Shown one piece after another: positions 52,315-60,588 of a stretch of 64,000 nucleotides of DNA. Position 1 is the first letter of the stretch. The number at the start of each line of letters is the position of its first letter. Below the pieces are notes generated by a model that did no database searches, was not told where the DNA came from, and saw nothing but the letters and a program-made list of their open reading frames with translations. Position numbers and translations under genes: made by a program. Origin of the DNA: Motilibacter rhizosphaerae (GTDB lineage: Bacteria; Actinomycetota; Actinomycetes; Motilibacterales; Motilibacteraceae); NCBI RefSeq assembly GCF_004216915.1, contig NZ_SGXD01000001.1, positions 620,001 through 684,000 of the forward strand, given 5' to 3'.

Positions 52315-53733
52315 ATGCCGGTCTCGTCCTCCCGCTCGCTCGCCGTCCTGCTGGCGGCCCCCGCCCTCGCAGCGGCTGCCCTCCCGTTGGCGGCGCCGGC
52401 CCGCGCGGCCAGCCCGTGGCACCGGCTCTCCGCGGGCTACGTCAACACGAGCTACGGGCCCTCGGTCGTGCGGACGGGGAGCGGGGAGCTGCTCGTCGCC
52501 TGGACCGAGACCGTCGCGGGCGCCGGGAGCACCCTCCACACGCGGCTCGTGTCCGCCAGGGCGGTGCCCGACGCGCAGGGGGGCACCGGCCCGACGTGGA
52601 GCGACCTCGGGGCCGACCCCGCGGCGTTCCTGCTCGCGGGGACGCCCGCGGTCGCCGTGTCCGGCAACCAGGACCTCGCCAGCACCAACCCGCGCAACGG
52701 CGTGGTGTCGCTGCTCACCGCCGCCGACGGCAGGAGCTGGGCGCTGCAGCCCGGCGCGCTGTCGGTCTCGCAGGACGCCGCCGGGGACTCGGGCCTCTCG
52801 GCGCTCGACGACGGCACCGGCTCCCCCGTCGTCGCCTTCACCAGGAGCGACGGCGCCGCCGTCACCCTGCACCACGGCTACGACGGGGCCCTCCCGACCG
52901 CTGTGCCGGACACCTCCGGTCCGGCCACCGGCACCGCCGAGGACGCGGCGCTCGTCCGCGACGCGGCGGGCCGGGTGTGGGCCGGCTGGTACGACGGCAC
53001 GTCCGGGAGCGGCCAGGGCGTGTACACCCAGGAGGTCCTGCCCGAGGTGGGTCCGCTGCGGCACCTGGCGTCCTCGGTCTACCAGGAGGGCGGCGCGCCG
53101 AGCTCGACGCAGCCGGACCCGCGCGTGCCCCTCGCCGCCCGGGTCGGCGGCGGCGTCTGGACCGCGTACGCCGGGGCGGGCGGCCGCACGCTCGTCCTCG
53201 CGCAGGTGGACGGCACCCGCCAGCTGACCCTGCGGCGCTCCGCCCGCGTCCAGTACGCCGGGGTCAGCCCCGCCCCCGGCGGCCGGCTCTGGGTGTGGTG
53301 GGTCGAGGGGGGCTCGGTCTGGGCGACGCGCACCGACCCGGGGGTGACCCGCTTCGGCGCGCTCGTCCACCGGGCGGGACCCGACACCCCGACGCGCACC
53401 GCGGGCGACGGCGGGGTCGGCGTCGCGTACGGGCCGCTCGACCTCGTCGTCAACGCTGGCAATGCCGTCTGGTCCACGCGCCTGCTGGCCGGTCTCCAGG
53501 TCGCGGTGCGGCCGGTCAGCGTCCCGGCCGCCGGCGGCAGCGTCGTCGTCAGCGTGACCGACGCGGGTACGCCCGTGGCGCACGCGCGGGTCGCCGTGGG
53601 CGGCGTGCACGGCACGACCTCGTCCGCGGGCACCGTGACGCTGCGCGTGCCGCGCGGGAAGGCGGGCCGGCGCACGGTGACCGCGCAGGTGACCGGCTCC
53701 GCGTCCGGGTCCGCCTCCCTCCGGGTGCGCTGA
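52315..53733 (+). CDS. Secreted beta-propeller protein with Ig-like end, unknown function
   Basis: 472 aa. A signal peptide (about residues 1-31, ARA cleavage) leads into a propeller-like region of repeated strands (GPSVVRTGSGELLVAWTETV, ALVRDAAGRVWAGWYDGTSG, AARVGGGVWTAYAGAGGRTL, SPAPGGRLWVWWVEGGSVWA), loosely resembling sialidase/BNR folds. The last ~85 residues form an Ig-like domain (VAVRPVSVPAAGGSVVVSVT ... RTVTAQVTGSA). No catalytic set is visible. Probably surface binding or scaffold. Confidence 0.7.
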   Translation: MPVSSSRSLAVLLAAPALAAAALPLAAPARAASPWHRLSAGYVNTSYGPSVVRTGSGELLVAWTETVAGAGSTLHTRLVSARAVPDAQGGTGPTWSDLGADPAAFLLAGTPAVAVSGNQDLASTNPRNGVVSLLTAADGRSWALQPGALSVSQDAAGDSGLSALDDGTGSPVVAFTRSDGAAVTLHHGYDGALPTAVPDTSGPATGTAEDAALVRDAAGRVWAGWYDGTSGSGQGVYTQEVLPEVGPLRHLASSVYQEGGAPSSTQPDPRVPLAARVGGGVWTAYAGAGGRTLVLAQVDGTRQLTLRRSARVQYAGVSPAPGGRLWVWWVEGGSVWATRTDPGVTRFGALVHRAGPDTPTRTAGDGGVGVAYGPLDLVVNAGNAVWSTRLLAGLQVAVRPVSVPAAGGSVVVSVTDAGTPVAHARVAVGGVHGTTSSAGTVTLRVPRGKAGRRTVTAQVTGSASGSASLRVR

Positions 53734-53748
53734 CCCGGGTGCGCTGAC
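53721..53748. repeat. 14-bp tandem duplication over the stop codon
   Basis: CCGGGTGCGCTGAC is present twice in direct contact (53721-53734 and 53735-53748). The first copy carries the TGA of the secreted propeller gene. Confidence 0.8.
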
Positions 53749-53772
53749 CCGGGAGACCTCGACCGGCAGCGC

Positions 53773-54795
53773 TCAGCCGACCGGGGCGGCGGTGCTCCCG
53801 CGCACGACCAGCGACGTCGCGAGCTCGATCCGGGTCGACTCGCCGCCCGAGCCGCCCTGCAGGCGGAGCAGCAGCCGCAGGGCCGTCGCCGCCATCTCGT
53901 GCACCGGCTGGCGGACGGTCGTCAGGCCGGGGACGAGCCAGCTCGCCTCCGGCAGGTCGTCGAAGCCGACCACGCTGAGGTCGTCGGGGATCCGCAGGCC
54001 GAGCCGGGCCGCGGCCTGGTAGACGCCCCGGGCCATGACGTCGGAGCAGGCGAAGACCCCGGTGGGCCGGTCCGCAGACGCCAGCAGCTCGTGCGCGACG
54101 TCCTCGGCCCGCTCCTGCGACCAGCAGGCCGACACCACGACGGGGGCGGCGGCGTCGACGGCGGAGCGGAACCCGTCGACGCGCGCGCGGCTGTTGAGGT
54201 GCTCGCCGCCGCTGATGACCGCGAGCCGCCGGTGCCCGAGGCCGAGCAGGTGCGTGGCCGCGCTGCGGCCGCCGGACCAGTTGGTCGCGCCCACGCTCGG
54301 CACGCCCTCCGGCGGCTCGACGTCGGGGTCGAGCAGCACGACGGGGATGCCCGAGGCGGCCAGGGCCTCCCGCTCGCCCGCGCCCGCACCGAACAGCGCG
54401 AGCACGGCGCCCCGCGAGCGCCGGCCGACGAGCCGGTCGACCCAGCCGCGCCCGGGCGGGTCCTCGGGGCGCGCGAGCGTGACGACGACGTCGTGGTCGG
54501 CCTCGCGGGCGGCGTCCTCCACGCCCCCGAGGACGCGGTTGGCCCAGGAGCCCTCGACCCCGTTGACGACGAGGTCGACGAGGGTGGTGGCGGGGTCGGG
54601 CGGCGGGGCGGCGGCCCTGCGCCGGCGCGGGACGTGGGCGTAGCCGACCTCCGCGACGGCCGCCAGCACCCGGCGGCGGGTCGCGTCCGAGACGTCGCTG
54701 CGCCCGTTGAGGACCTTGGAGACCGTGGGCACCGTCACCGCCGCGAGGCGCGCCACGTCCGCGAGGGTGGGCGCGGGTGCTCCGGTCGGCGGCAT
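53773..54795 (-). CDS. LacI-family transcriptional regulator
   Basis: 340 aa. Helix-turn-helix TLADVARLAAVTVPTVSKVL (about residues 10-30), hinge region, and sugar-binding-type sensor domain (TLVDLVVNGVEGSWANRVLG, VPSVGATNWSGGRSAATHLL, VVGFDDLPEASWLVPGLTTV). CAGACT lies six bases before the ATG (leaderless-like). Divergent from a Gfo/Idh oxidoreductase; the gap carries two TTGCGC motifs 21 bp apart that are likely operators. The effector is probably a sugar or polyol handled by that enzyme. Confidence 0.88.
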   Translation of the reverse strand: MPPTGAPAPTLADVARLAAVTVPTVSKVLNGRSDVSDATRRRVLAAVAEVGYAHVPRRRRAAAPPPDPATTLVDLVVNGVEGSWANRVLGGVEDAAREADHDVVVTLARPEDPPGRGWVDRLVGRRSRGAVLALFGAGAGEREALAASGIPVVLLDPDVEPPEGVPSVGATNWSGGRSAATHLLGLGHRRLAVISGGEHLNSRARVDGFRSAVDAAAPVVVSACWSQERAEDVAHELLASADRPTGVFACSDVMARGVYQAAARLGLRIPDDLSVVGFDDLPEASWLVPGLTTVRQPVHEMAATALRLLLRLQGGSGGESTRIELATSLVVRGSTAAPVG

Positions 54796-54822
54796 GCGCC
54801 CAGTCTGGTCGACCCCTGTGTT

Positions 54823-54879
54823 TTGCGCAACACCGCACCGAGTTTGCGCGTTGACGGTACGGGGCGCGTCTGGCAGTCT
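54823..54879 (+). promoter_or_regulatory. Gfo/Idh gene promoter with candidate LacI operators
   Basis: TTGCGCAA (8-bp palindrome) at 54823-54830 and TTTGCGCG at 54843-54850, 21 bp apart. Immediately after comes a promoter: -35 TTGACG 54851-54856, 17-bp spacer, -10 CAGTCT 54874-54879. The leader to the Gfo/Idh ATG is about 115 bases. Operator assignment is inferred from position and the central CG typical of LacI sites. Confidence 0.5.
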
Positions 54880-55001
54880 GCCGTGCTGGTGCCGACGCCC
54901 GCCACCGGGCTGCTCGGCCGCTCGTCGCGGACCTGCTGGTCCGCCGCAGGATCTGCATCGGATCTGCCGCTGGATCCGCTCGGACCGCCCCGGAGGGCCC
55001 C

Positions 55002-56111
55002 ATGACGCTGCAGGACACGACCGCTCCCGACCTGCGCGTGGGCGTGGTCGGCTGCGGCAAGATCAGCAGCGCGTACTTCACGACGCTGGCGGCCGTCCGC
55101 GGCGTGAGCATCACCGCCGTCGCCGACCTGGACCCGGAGCGCGCGCGGGCCGCTGCGCAGGAGACCTCCTCCCGCCCGGCGACGGTGGAGGAGCTGCTCG
55201 CGGCGGACGACGTCGACCTGGTCCTCAACCTCACGATCCCCGCGGCGCACGCCGAGGTGGCGCTCGCGGCCGTCGCCGCGGGCAAGCACGTCTACGGCGA
55301 GAAGCCGCTGGCCGCGACCTCCGTGCAGGCCGAGCAGGTGCTCGAGGCCGCGCGCGCGGCCGGCGTGCGCGTCGGCTGCGCCCCCGACACCGTCCTCGGC
55401 ACGGGCATCCAGACCGCGCGCCAGGTCGTCGACGCCGGCGGCATCGGCACGCCGCTCGCCGCGACGGCCTTCTTCGCCAGCCCGGGCCCGGAGGGGTGGC
55501 ACCCGGACCCCGCCTTCCTGTTCGCGCCGGGGGCGGGGCCGCTGTTCGACATGGGCCCGTACTACCTGAGCTCGCTGGTCCACCTGCTCGGCCCGGTGCG
55601 CCGCGTCATCGGCGCGAGCAGCCGGCTGCGCGAGCAGCGCACGATCGGCAGCGGGCCCAAGGCCGGCACGAGCTTCGACGTCACCGTCGACACGCACGCG
55701 ACCGGCGTGCTCGAGCACGACAGCGGGGCGCTCAGCACCCTGCTCATGAGCTTCGACGTGGCGCACCACTCGCTGCCCCCGATCGAGGTGCACGGCAGCG
55801 CCGGCTCGCTGTCGGTGCCCGACCCCAACCGGCACGCGGGCGAGGTGCGGCTGCGCGGGACGGCGGCGGAGGAGCGGGAGGTCGTCGCCCCGAGCGCGGG
55901 CTACCTCGACACCCAGCGCGGCTGCGGGGTCGCGGACCTGCACCACGCGGTTCAGGCCGGCCAGCCCCACCGGGCCTCCGCCGAGCTCGCCGCGCACGTG
56001 CTCGAGGTGATGGAGGCCTTCGCGGCGTCGGCGGAGGCCGGCCGCGCGGTCGAGATCGCGTCCTCCGTCGAGCGGCCGGCGCTGGTGCCGCTCACCGACC
56101 TCACCGCGTAG
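55002..56111 (+). CDS. Gfo/Idh/MocA-family oxidoreductase
   Basis: 369-aa NAD(P)-dependent sugar or inositol dehydrogenase-type protein. The Rossmann start is VGVVGCGKISSAYFTTLAAV, then VTAVADLDPERARAAA-like strand 2 and the hallmark VYGEKPLA (catalytic Lys of EKP, about residue 101). The C-terminal alpha/beta domain includes GPLFDMGPYYLSSLVHLLGP and the GxxxDxGxH-like region (here DMGPYY). The divergent LacI regulator points to a carbohydrate substrate. A hairpin terminator follows. Confidence 0.9.
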   Translation: MTLQDTTAPDLRVGVVGCGKISSAYFTTLAAVRGVSITAVADLDPERARAAAQETSSRPATVEELLAADDVDLVLNLTIPAAHAEVALAAVAAGKHVYGEKPLAATSVQAEQVLEAARAAGVRVGCAPDTVLGTGIQTARQVVDAGGIGTPLAATAFFASPGPEGWHPDPAFLFAPGAGPLFDMGPYYLSSLVHLLGPVRRVIGASSRLREQRTIGSGPKAGTSFDVTVDTHATGVLEHDSGALSTLLMSFDVAHHSLPPIEVHGSAGSLSVPDPNRHAGEVRLRGTAAEEREVVAPSAGYLDTQRGCGVADLHHAVQAGQPHRASAELAAHVLEVMEAFAASAEAGRAVEIASSVERPALVPLTDLTA

Positions 56112-56142
56112 CCGCCCTCCTCCTCTCGTGCCGCCCCGGGAG

Positions 56143-56171
56143 CGACGCCCCGCCGTCGCCCCGGGGCGTCG
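56143..56171 (+). terminator. Hairpin after Gfo/Idh gene
   Basis: CGACGCCCC and GGGGCGTCG, perfect 9-bp stem with an 11-base loop, 31 bases after the stop codon. Confidence 0.65.
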
Positions 56172-56561
56172 TGCTGTGCCGAGTGCGCCGTCCGCCAGTG
56201 CTCCGGGTCGTGCTCCGCCCAGTGCTCTCGGTGACCATGCTGTCGCTCGTGCCTCGTCCGGTCCTGCGCGGTGCGTGCCGGTTCTGGTTCGATCCGCAAC
56301 GAAATGCCTGACACAGCGTCAGCGCGACAGCGACAACGCGTGAGAATTTCGTGAGAAGTACTCCCGTCGGACACATCGGGTCACCTAGCATGATCGATGC
56401 GTGACCAGACCCGATGGAGTGACGTTCCTTCGAGGGTCTTGACACGTGCGCTGGGTGCTCACTCGTTGGGGGCCTCCAGCGCCGGCTCACGGGGGGCCGA
56501 AACCCTTCTTGTCGGGTACGAGGCGGGCGCACAGCGTCGGCATGAGAGGTAGAGGCCCCCC
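56172..56561 (+). promoter_or_regulatory. Long non-coding leader/promoter region of the second S8 protease
   Basis: About 390 bases without a convincing gene. It contains AT-richer sequence than its surroundings (56330-56400, including GAGAATTTCGTGAGAAG and CCTAGCATGATC) and a TTGACA hexamer at 56439-56444. The final 100 bases can form GC-rich stems (for example GGCCTCC with GGGGGGCC). It may be a structured 5' leader; I could not match it to a known riboswitch class. A GAGAGG tract precedes the protease ATG. Confidence 0.35.
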
Positions 56562-58004
56562 ATGACTGCTTCCCCGTACTCGCGCACAGCTGCCCTCGTC
56601 GGCGCCTCCGCGATCGCCGCGATGCTCGTCGCCGCCGCCCCCGCGGCACCCGCTCCGTCCCCCGGCCGCTGGCTCGGCTCCGCCTCCACCGCTGCGGGTA
56701 CGGGCCTGTCGCCCGCCGCCGTCGCCGCCCGGGTCGACGCCCCCGCCGCCTGGCGCGCCGGCGCCACCGGAGCCGGCGTGGACGTCGCCGTGGTCGACAC
56801 CGGCATCGCCCGGGTGCCCGGGCTGGACTCCCCCGGCCAGGTGCTGCGCGGCTTCGACGCCGCCGGCGGGGCGCGTGGCGACGCGTACGGCCACGGCACG
56901 GTCATGGCCGGGCTCATCGCCGGTCGCGGCGGACAGGCGGAGGGTGTCGCGCCCGGCGCGCGCCTCGTCGACGTCCGCCTCTCCGGGCGCGCGGGCGCGG
57001 TGAGCGCGACTGACATCGTGCGAGGCATCGACTGGACCGTGGGTCACGCCCACACCGGCGGCCGGAACATCCGCGTCCTCAACCTCTCCGCCGGTGTGCC
57101 CGCCGGCGCCCCGGGTGCCGCGGCCGTGCAGGCCGCCGCCCGCCGGGCGGTGGCCGCCGGCATCGTCGTCGTGGCTGCGGCGGGCAACTCCGGCGCCGGC
57201 GCGCCCGTCGACGCTCCTGCCGCTGACGCCGCCGTCATCGCCGTCGGTGCGACGGGCAGCACCGGGCTGCTCGCCGCAACCTCCACCGGCGACGCGACGC
57301 GCGCTCCCGACCTGCTCGCTCCCGGCGAGCGCATCCTCGGCCTGCGCAGCCCCGGCTCGGCGCTCGCCGCCCAGCACCCGCAGGCGCTCATCGGCACCCG
57401 CTGGCTGCGCGGCTCCGGCACCTCCCACGCCACCGCCGTCGTGAGCGGCGCCGTCGCCGTGCTCCTCTCCGCGCGGCCCGACCTCACCCCCGACCAGGTC
57501 AAGGCGCTGCTCGTCGGGACCTCCTCGCCCGTCGTCGCCGGCGTACCGGTCGGGCAGGCCGACGTCGCCGCCGCGCTGGCCGCGACCGCCGCTCCTGCAG
57601 GCGTGCGCGGAAGCGCCTCGACAACGATCGGTGATGACGCGCACACTGCCGGGTACGGCGCGGGCTGGCGCGGCTCGGGTTGGCGCGGCGCGGGCTGGCG
57701 CGGCGCGGGCTGGCGCGGCGCGGGCTGGCGCGGCGCGGGCTGGCGCGGCGCGGGCTGGCGCGGCGCGGGCTGGCGCGGTGCGGGCTGGCGCGGAGCGGGC
57801 TGGCGCGGAGCGGGTTGGCGCGGAGCCGGTTGGCGCGGAGCCGGTTGGCGCGGCGCGGGTTGGCGCGGCGCAGGCTGGCGCGGTGCGGGCTGGCGTGGCG
57901 CCGGGTGGCGCGGAGCTGGCTGGCGTGGCGCCGGGTGGCGCGGCGCAGGTTGGCGGGGCGCCGGCTGGCGTGGCGCGGGCTGGCGGGGCGCCGGATGGCG
58001 ATAG
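56562..58004 (+). CDS. Secreted subtilisin-like (S8) protease with 23 GAGWR repeats
   Basis: 480 aa. Signal peptide (about residues 1-30), no evident I9 propeptide, then the S8 domain with Asp79 (VVDTGIA), His111 (GHGTVMAG), oxyanion Asn in AAAGNSGA and Ser288 (GTSHATA). The catalytic domain ends about residue 350. Residues 366-480 are 23 uninterrupted five-residue units G(A/S)GWR up to the stop codon, giving 23 Trp and 23 Arg. The tail is strongly basic and aromatic and could bind polysaccharide, teichoic acid or nucleic acid. The other S8 protease here has a different sequence but the same Trp period. The GGDEF-EAL gene begins 27 bases downstream. Confidence 0.9.
   Translation: MTASPYSRTAALVGASAIAAMLVAAAPAAPAPSPGRWLGSASTAAGTGLSPAAVAARVDAPAAWRAGATGAGVDVAVVDTGIARVPGLDSPGQVLRGFDAAGGARGDAYGHGTVMAGLIAGRGGQAEGVAPGARLVDVRLSGRAGAVSATDIVRGIDWTVGHAHTGGRNIRVLNLSAGVPAGAPGAAAVQAAARRAVAAGIVVVAAAGNSGAGAPVDAPAADAAVIAVGATGSTGLLAATSTGDATRAPDLLAPGERILGLRSPGSALAAQHPQALIGTRWLRGSGTSHATAVVSGAVAVLLSARPDLTPDQVKALLVGTSSPVVAGVPVGQADVAAALAATAAPAGVRGSASTTIGDDAHTAGYGAGWRGSGWRGAGWRGAGWRGAGWRGAGWRGAGWRGAGWRGAGWRGAGWRGAGWRGAGWRGAGWRGAGWRGAGWRGAGWRGAGWRGAGWRGAGWRGAGWRGAGWRGAGWRGAGWR
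57657..58001 (+). repeat. 15-bp minisatellite, 23 units, in frame
   Basis: 23 consecutive 15-bp units with consensus GGCGCGGGCTGGCGC encode GAGWR. Early units are nearly identical, while later ones carry synonymous changes (GGTGCG, GGAGCG, GGCGCC, CGT), so amino-acid sequence is conserved more than DNA. Length changes by slippage would stay in frame. Confidence 0.95.
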
Positions 58005-58031
58005 TGAGGGGCTGAACGTCGAGGAGGTCCC

Positions 58032-60575
58032 GTGGAGAGCTGGCGTGCGGCACTGCCGCGCTACGGCCCCCACGCGCTCACGGGCCTCCTGAGCATCGCG
58101 GCCGTCGCGCTCATCGCCCTCGCGGTGGACGTCGTCCCGGGCAGCGGACGGCCGTGGGACCTGCTCTGGCTGACCGTCGCCTTCCTGCTCGCGGACATGC
58201 TCGTGCTCAAGCTCGAGGTCCGCCGGCAGACGCTCGTCGTGCACTTCGCCGAGATCCCTCTCGTGGTCGGCCTGCTCGTCTCCGGGCCGGTGTGGCTGGT
58301 GCTCGCCCGCACGCTCGGCGTCGGCATCGGCGGGGTGCTGGGGAAGCTGCCGCCGTACAAGTGGTTCTTCAACGTCGCGCTCTACCTCGTCGCGACCACC
58401 CTCGCCGTCCTCAGCTTCCACGTCCTGGCGGACGACACGCACACCAGCCACCACGGTGCTGCGGCAGCGGCAGCGGCCGCTGTCTCCACCGCGGCGGCCG
58501 CGCTGTTCGAGTTCGTCGTCGTGCAGGTCGTCATCGCGCTGGTGCAGGCCCGGCCCCCCTCGCGGCAGATCATGCTCGCGCTCTGGACCCTCGTCCTCAG
58601 CGGCGCGGTGAGCGTGCTCACGGGTCTCGTCGTCGTCACCCTGCTGCAGGGGCAGGTCTGGCAGCGCTGGCTCCTCGTCCCGCTGGCCGTCGTCATCTAC
58701 CTCGCCTACCGGGCGTACTCGCGCCTGCTCGGGCGGCACCTCGCGCTGGAGCGGCTCTACGAGATGGCCCGCTCGGCCCGTTCCTCCACCGACCGCCAGC
58801 AGGCGCTGGAGGCGCTGCTCCAGCGCGTCCGCGACGTGCTCAACGCCGAGGAGGCGCGCATCGTCGTGCCGCCCGACGAGCACAGCCCGTACGGCTGGTC
58901 CGCGCGCTCGTGGGAGGACGGCTTCGAGGTGCCGGCGGGGGGCGACGGGGTCCTCCACGAGCTCGTCCGCAGCAGCGGTGCCCCGCGGCTCGTCTCCTCG
59001 GGCACGAACGACCCGGCGCTGCAGCGCTGGCTGCGCGAGCGCGGCGCCCGCGAGGCGATCGTCGTGGCGCTCTCCGGTGAAGCGGGGATCATCGGCACGC
59101 TCGAGGTGACCGACCACCTGGCGGAGGTGCGCCCCTTCGGCCCGGCGGACGTCGAGCTGCTCGAGACGCTCGCCGCGCACGCCGGGTTCGCACTGGAGAA
59201 CAGCAACCTCCTGGAGCGCCTGCAGTACGACGCCACGCACGACCCGCTCACCGGTCTCGGCAACCGCGTCGCGTTCGTCGACGCGCTCACCGCGGCGCTC
59301 GACGGGAAGCAGCCCGCCGCCGTGTGCATGCTCGACCTCGACGAGTTCAAGGACATCAACGACGCGCTCGGGCACCACAGCGGCGACCGGTTGCTGCACC
59401 TCGTCGCCGAGCGGCTCTCCGCCGCCCTCCCCGAGGCCGCGCTCGTGGCGCGCTTCGGTGGTGACGAGTTCGGCGTCCTCCTCCACACGGCGGAGCAGTC
59501 GGTCGCCGAGCAGGTCGCGCGGCGCATCGTCGAGGCGCTCGCCGAGCCGGTCCCGCTCGCGGAGGCGGTGATCCACGTCGGCGCCTCGATCGGGGTGGCC
59601 CTCGCGCCGGAGCACGCGCACGACGCCGCGGTGCTGCTGCAGCGCGCCGAGATCGCGATGTACGCCGCCAAGGAGGCCGGGCGCGACCTCCGGGTCTTCG
59701 ACTCCACCCTGGACGACGGCACGCCGCGCCGGCTCGCGCTCGTCGCCGAGCTGCGCGACGCCCTCCGCCAGTCCGAGCTCGTCGTCTACTACCAGCCGAA
59801 GGTGCGCCTGGACGACGAGGAGATCGCCGGCGTCGAGGCCCTCGTCCGCTGGCACCACCCGACGCGCGGCATCGTCGGGCCCGACGACTTCATCCCGCTC
59901 GCGGAGCGCTCCGGCCTCATCGAGCCGCTGACGGGCGTCGTGCTCGAGTCGAGCCTGCGCCAGTGCCGCGCCTGGCTCGACGAGGGCAAGCACGTCCCCG
60001 TCGCCGTCAACATCAGCGTGCGCGCGCTGCTCGACCCCGGCTTCGTCGAGCAGGTGGCCCGCGTGCTCGAGCGCACGGGCGTCGCCCCCGCGATGCTGAC
60101 GCTGGAGCTCACCGAGTCCAGCGTCATGAGCGACCTGCCGCGGTGCATGGGCACGCTGCACCAGCTGGTCGCGTCGGGCGTGCGGATCTCGGTCGACGAC
60201 TTCGGTACGGGGTGGTCCTCGCTCAGCCAGCTGCGCCACCTGCCCGCCTCCGAGGTGAAGATCGACAAGTCCTTCATCCTCGCCATGGCCACCGACGAGC
60301 ACGACATCGCCGTCGTGGGCGCCATCGTCAAGCTCGCGCACGACCTCGGCAAGCGCGTCGTCGCCGAGGGCATCGAGGACAAGCTGACCTGGCGCAAGCT
60401 CGCCGACCTCGGGTGCGACGTCGCGCAGGGCTTCTTCCTCAGCCGCCCGCTGCCGCCGGAGCGGCTGGCGGCCTGGATGCGCGAGAACGCCCTCTCGCCC
60501 GGGCACCCCGTGGACGCGCCGGACGCGGCGGTGCGGCGCAAGGCGTACCCTTTGCGGCTCGTCTCGCGGGGCTAG
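58032..60575 (+). CDS. Seven-TM-type GAF-GGDEF-EAL c-di-GMP protein
   Basis: 847 aa. An N-terminal membrane domain of six to seven helices (about residues 14-230; RYGPHALTGLLSIAAVALIA, LLWLTVAFLLADMLVL, WLLVPLAVVIYLAYRAYS), GAF (about 245-395), GGDEF (about 405-565, GGDEF at about 476) and EAL (about 580-830). The cyclase I-site RxxD is absent, so product inhibition is unlikely. EAL residues are complete: GVEALVRW (Glu602), AVNISV, ELTESS, DDFGTGWSSL, VKIDKSF, VVAEGIED. Its start is GTG. It follows the GAGWR protease on the same strand and may be cotranscribed. Confidence 0.88.
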   Translation: MESWRAALPRYGPHALTGLLSIAAVALIALAVDVVPGSGRPWDLLWLTVAFLLADMLVLKLEVRRQTLVVHFAEIPLVVGLLVSGPVWLVLARTLGVGIGGVLGKLPPYKWFFNVALYLVATTLAVLSFHVLADDTHTSHHGAAAAAAAAVSTAAAALFEFVVVQVVIALVQARPPSRQIMLALWTLVLSGAVSVLTGLVVVTLLQGQVWQRWLLVPLAVVIYLAYRAYSRLLGRHLALERLYEMARSARSSTDRQQALEALLQRVRDVLNAEEARIVVPPDEHSPYGWSARSWEDGFEVPAGGDGVLHELVRSSGAPRLVSSGTNDPALQRWLRERGAREAIVVALSGEAGIIGTLEVTDHLAEVRPFGPADVELLETLAAHAGFALENSNLLERLQYDATHDPLTGLGNRVAFVDALTAALDGKQPAAVCMLDLDEFKDINDALGHHSGDRLLHLVAERLSAALPEAALVARFGGDEFGVLLHTAEQSVAEQVARRIVEALAEPVPLAEAVIHVGASIGVALAPEHAHDAAVLLQRAEIAMYAAKEAGRDLRVFDSTLDDGTPRRLALVAELRDALRQSELVVYYQPKVRLDDEEIAGVEALVRWHHPTRGIVGPDDFIPLAERSGLIEPLTGVVLESSLRQCRAWLDEGKHVPVAVNISVRALLDPGFVEQVARVLERTGVAPAMLTLELTESSVMSDLPRCMGTLHQLVASGVRISVDDFGTGWSSLSQLRHLPASEVKIDKSFILAMATDEHDIAVVGAIVKLAHDLGKRVVAEGIEDKLTWRKLADLGCDVAQGFFLSRPLPPERLAAWMRENALSPGHPVDAPDAAVRRKAYPLRLVSRG

Positions 60576-60588
60576 CTGCTCCGCGGGG

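Noticed and set aside
56487-60506. 1339-codon minus-strand open frame opposite the S8 protease and GGDEF-EAL genes
   Set aside because: Low-complexity Arg/Gly/Ala composition and exact antisense position show a shadow frame of two firm plus-strand genes.
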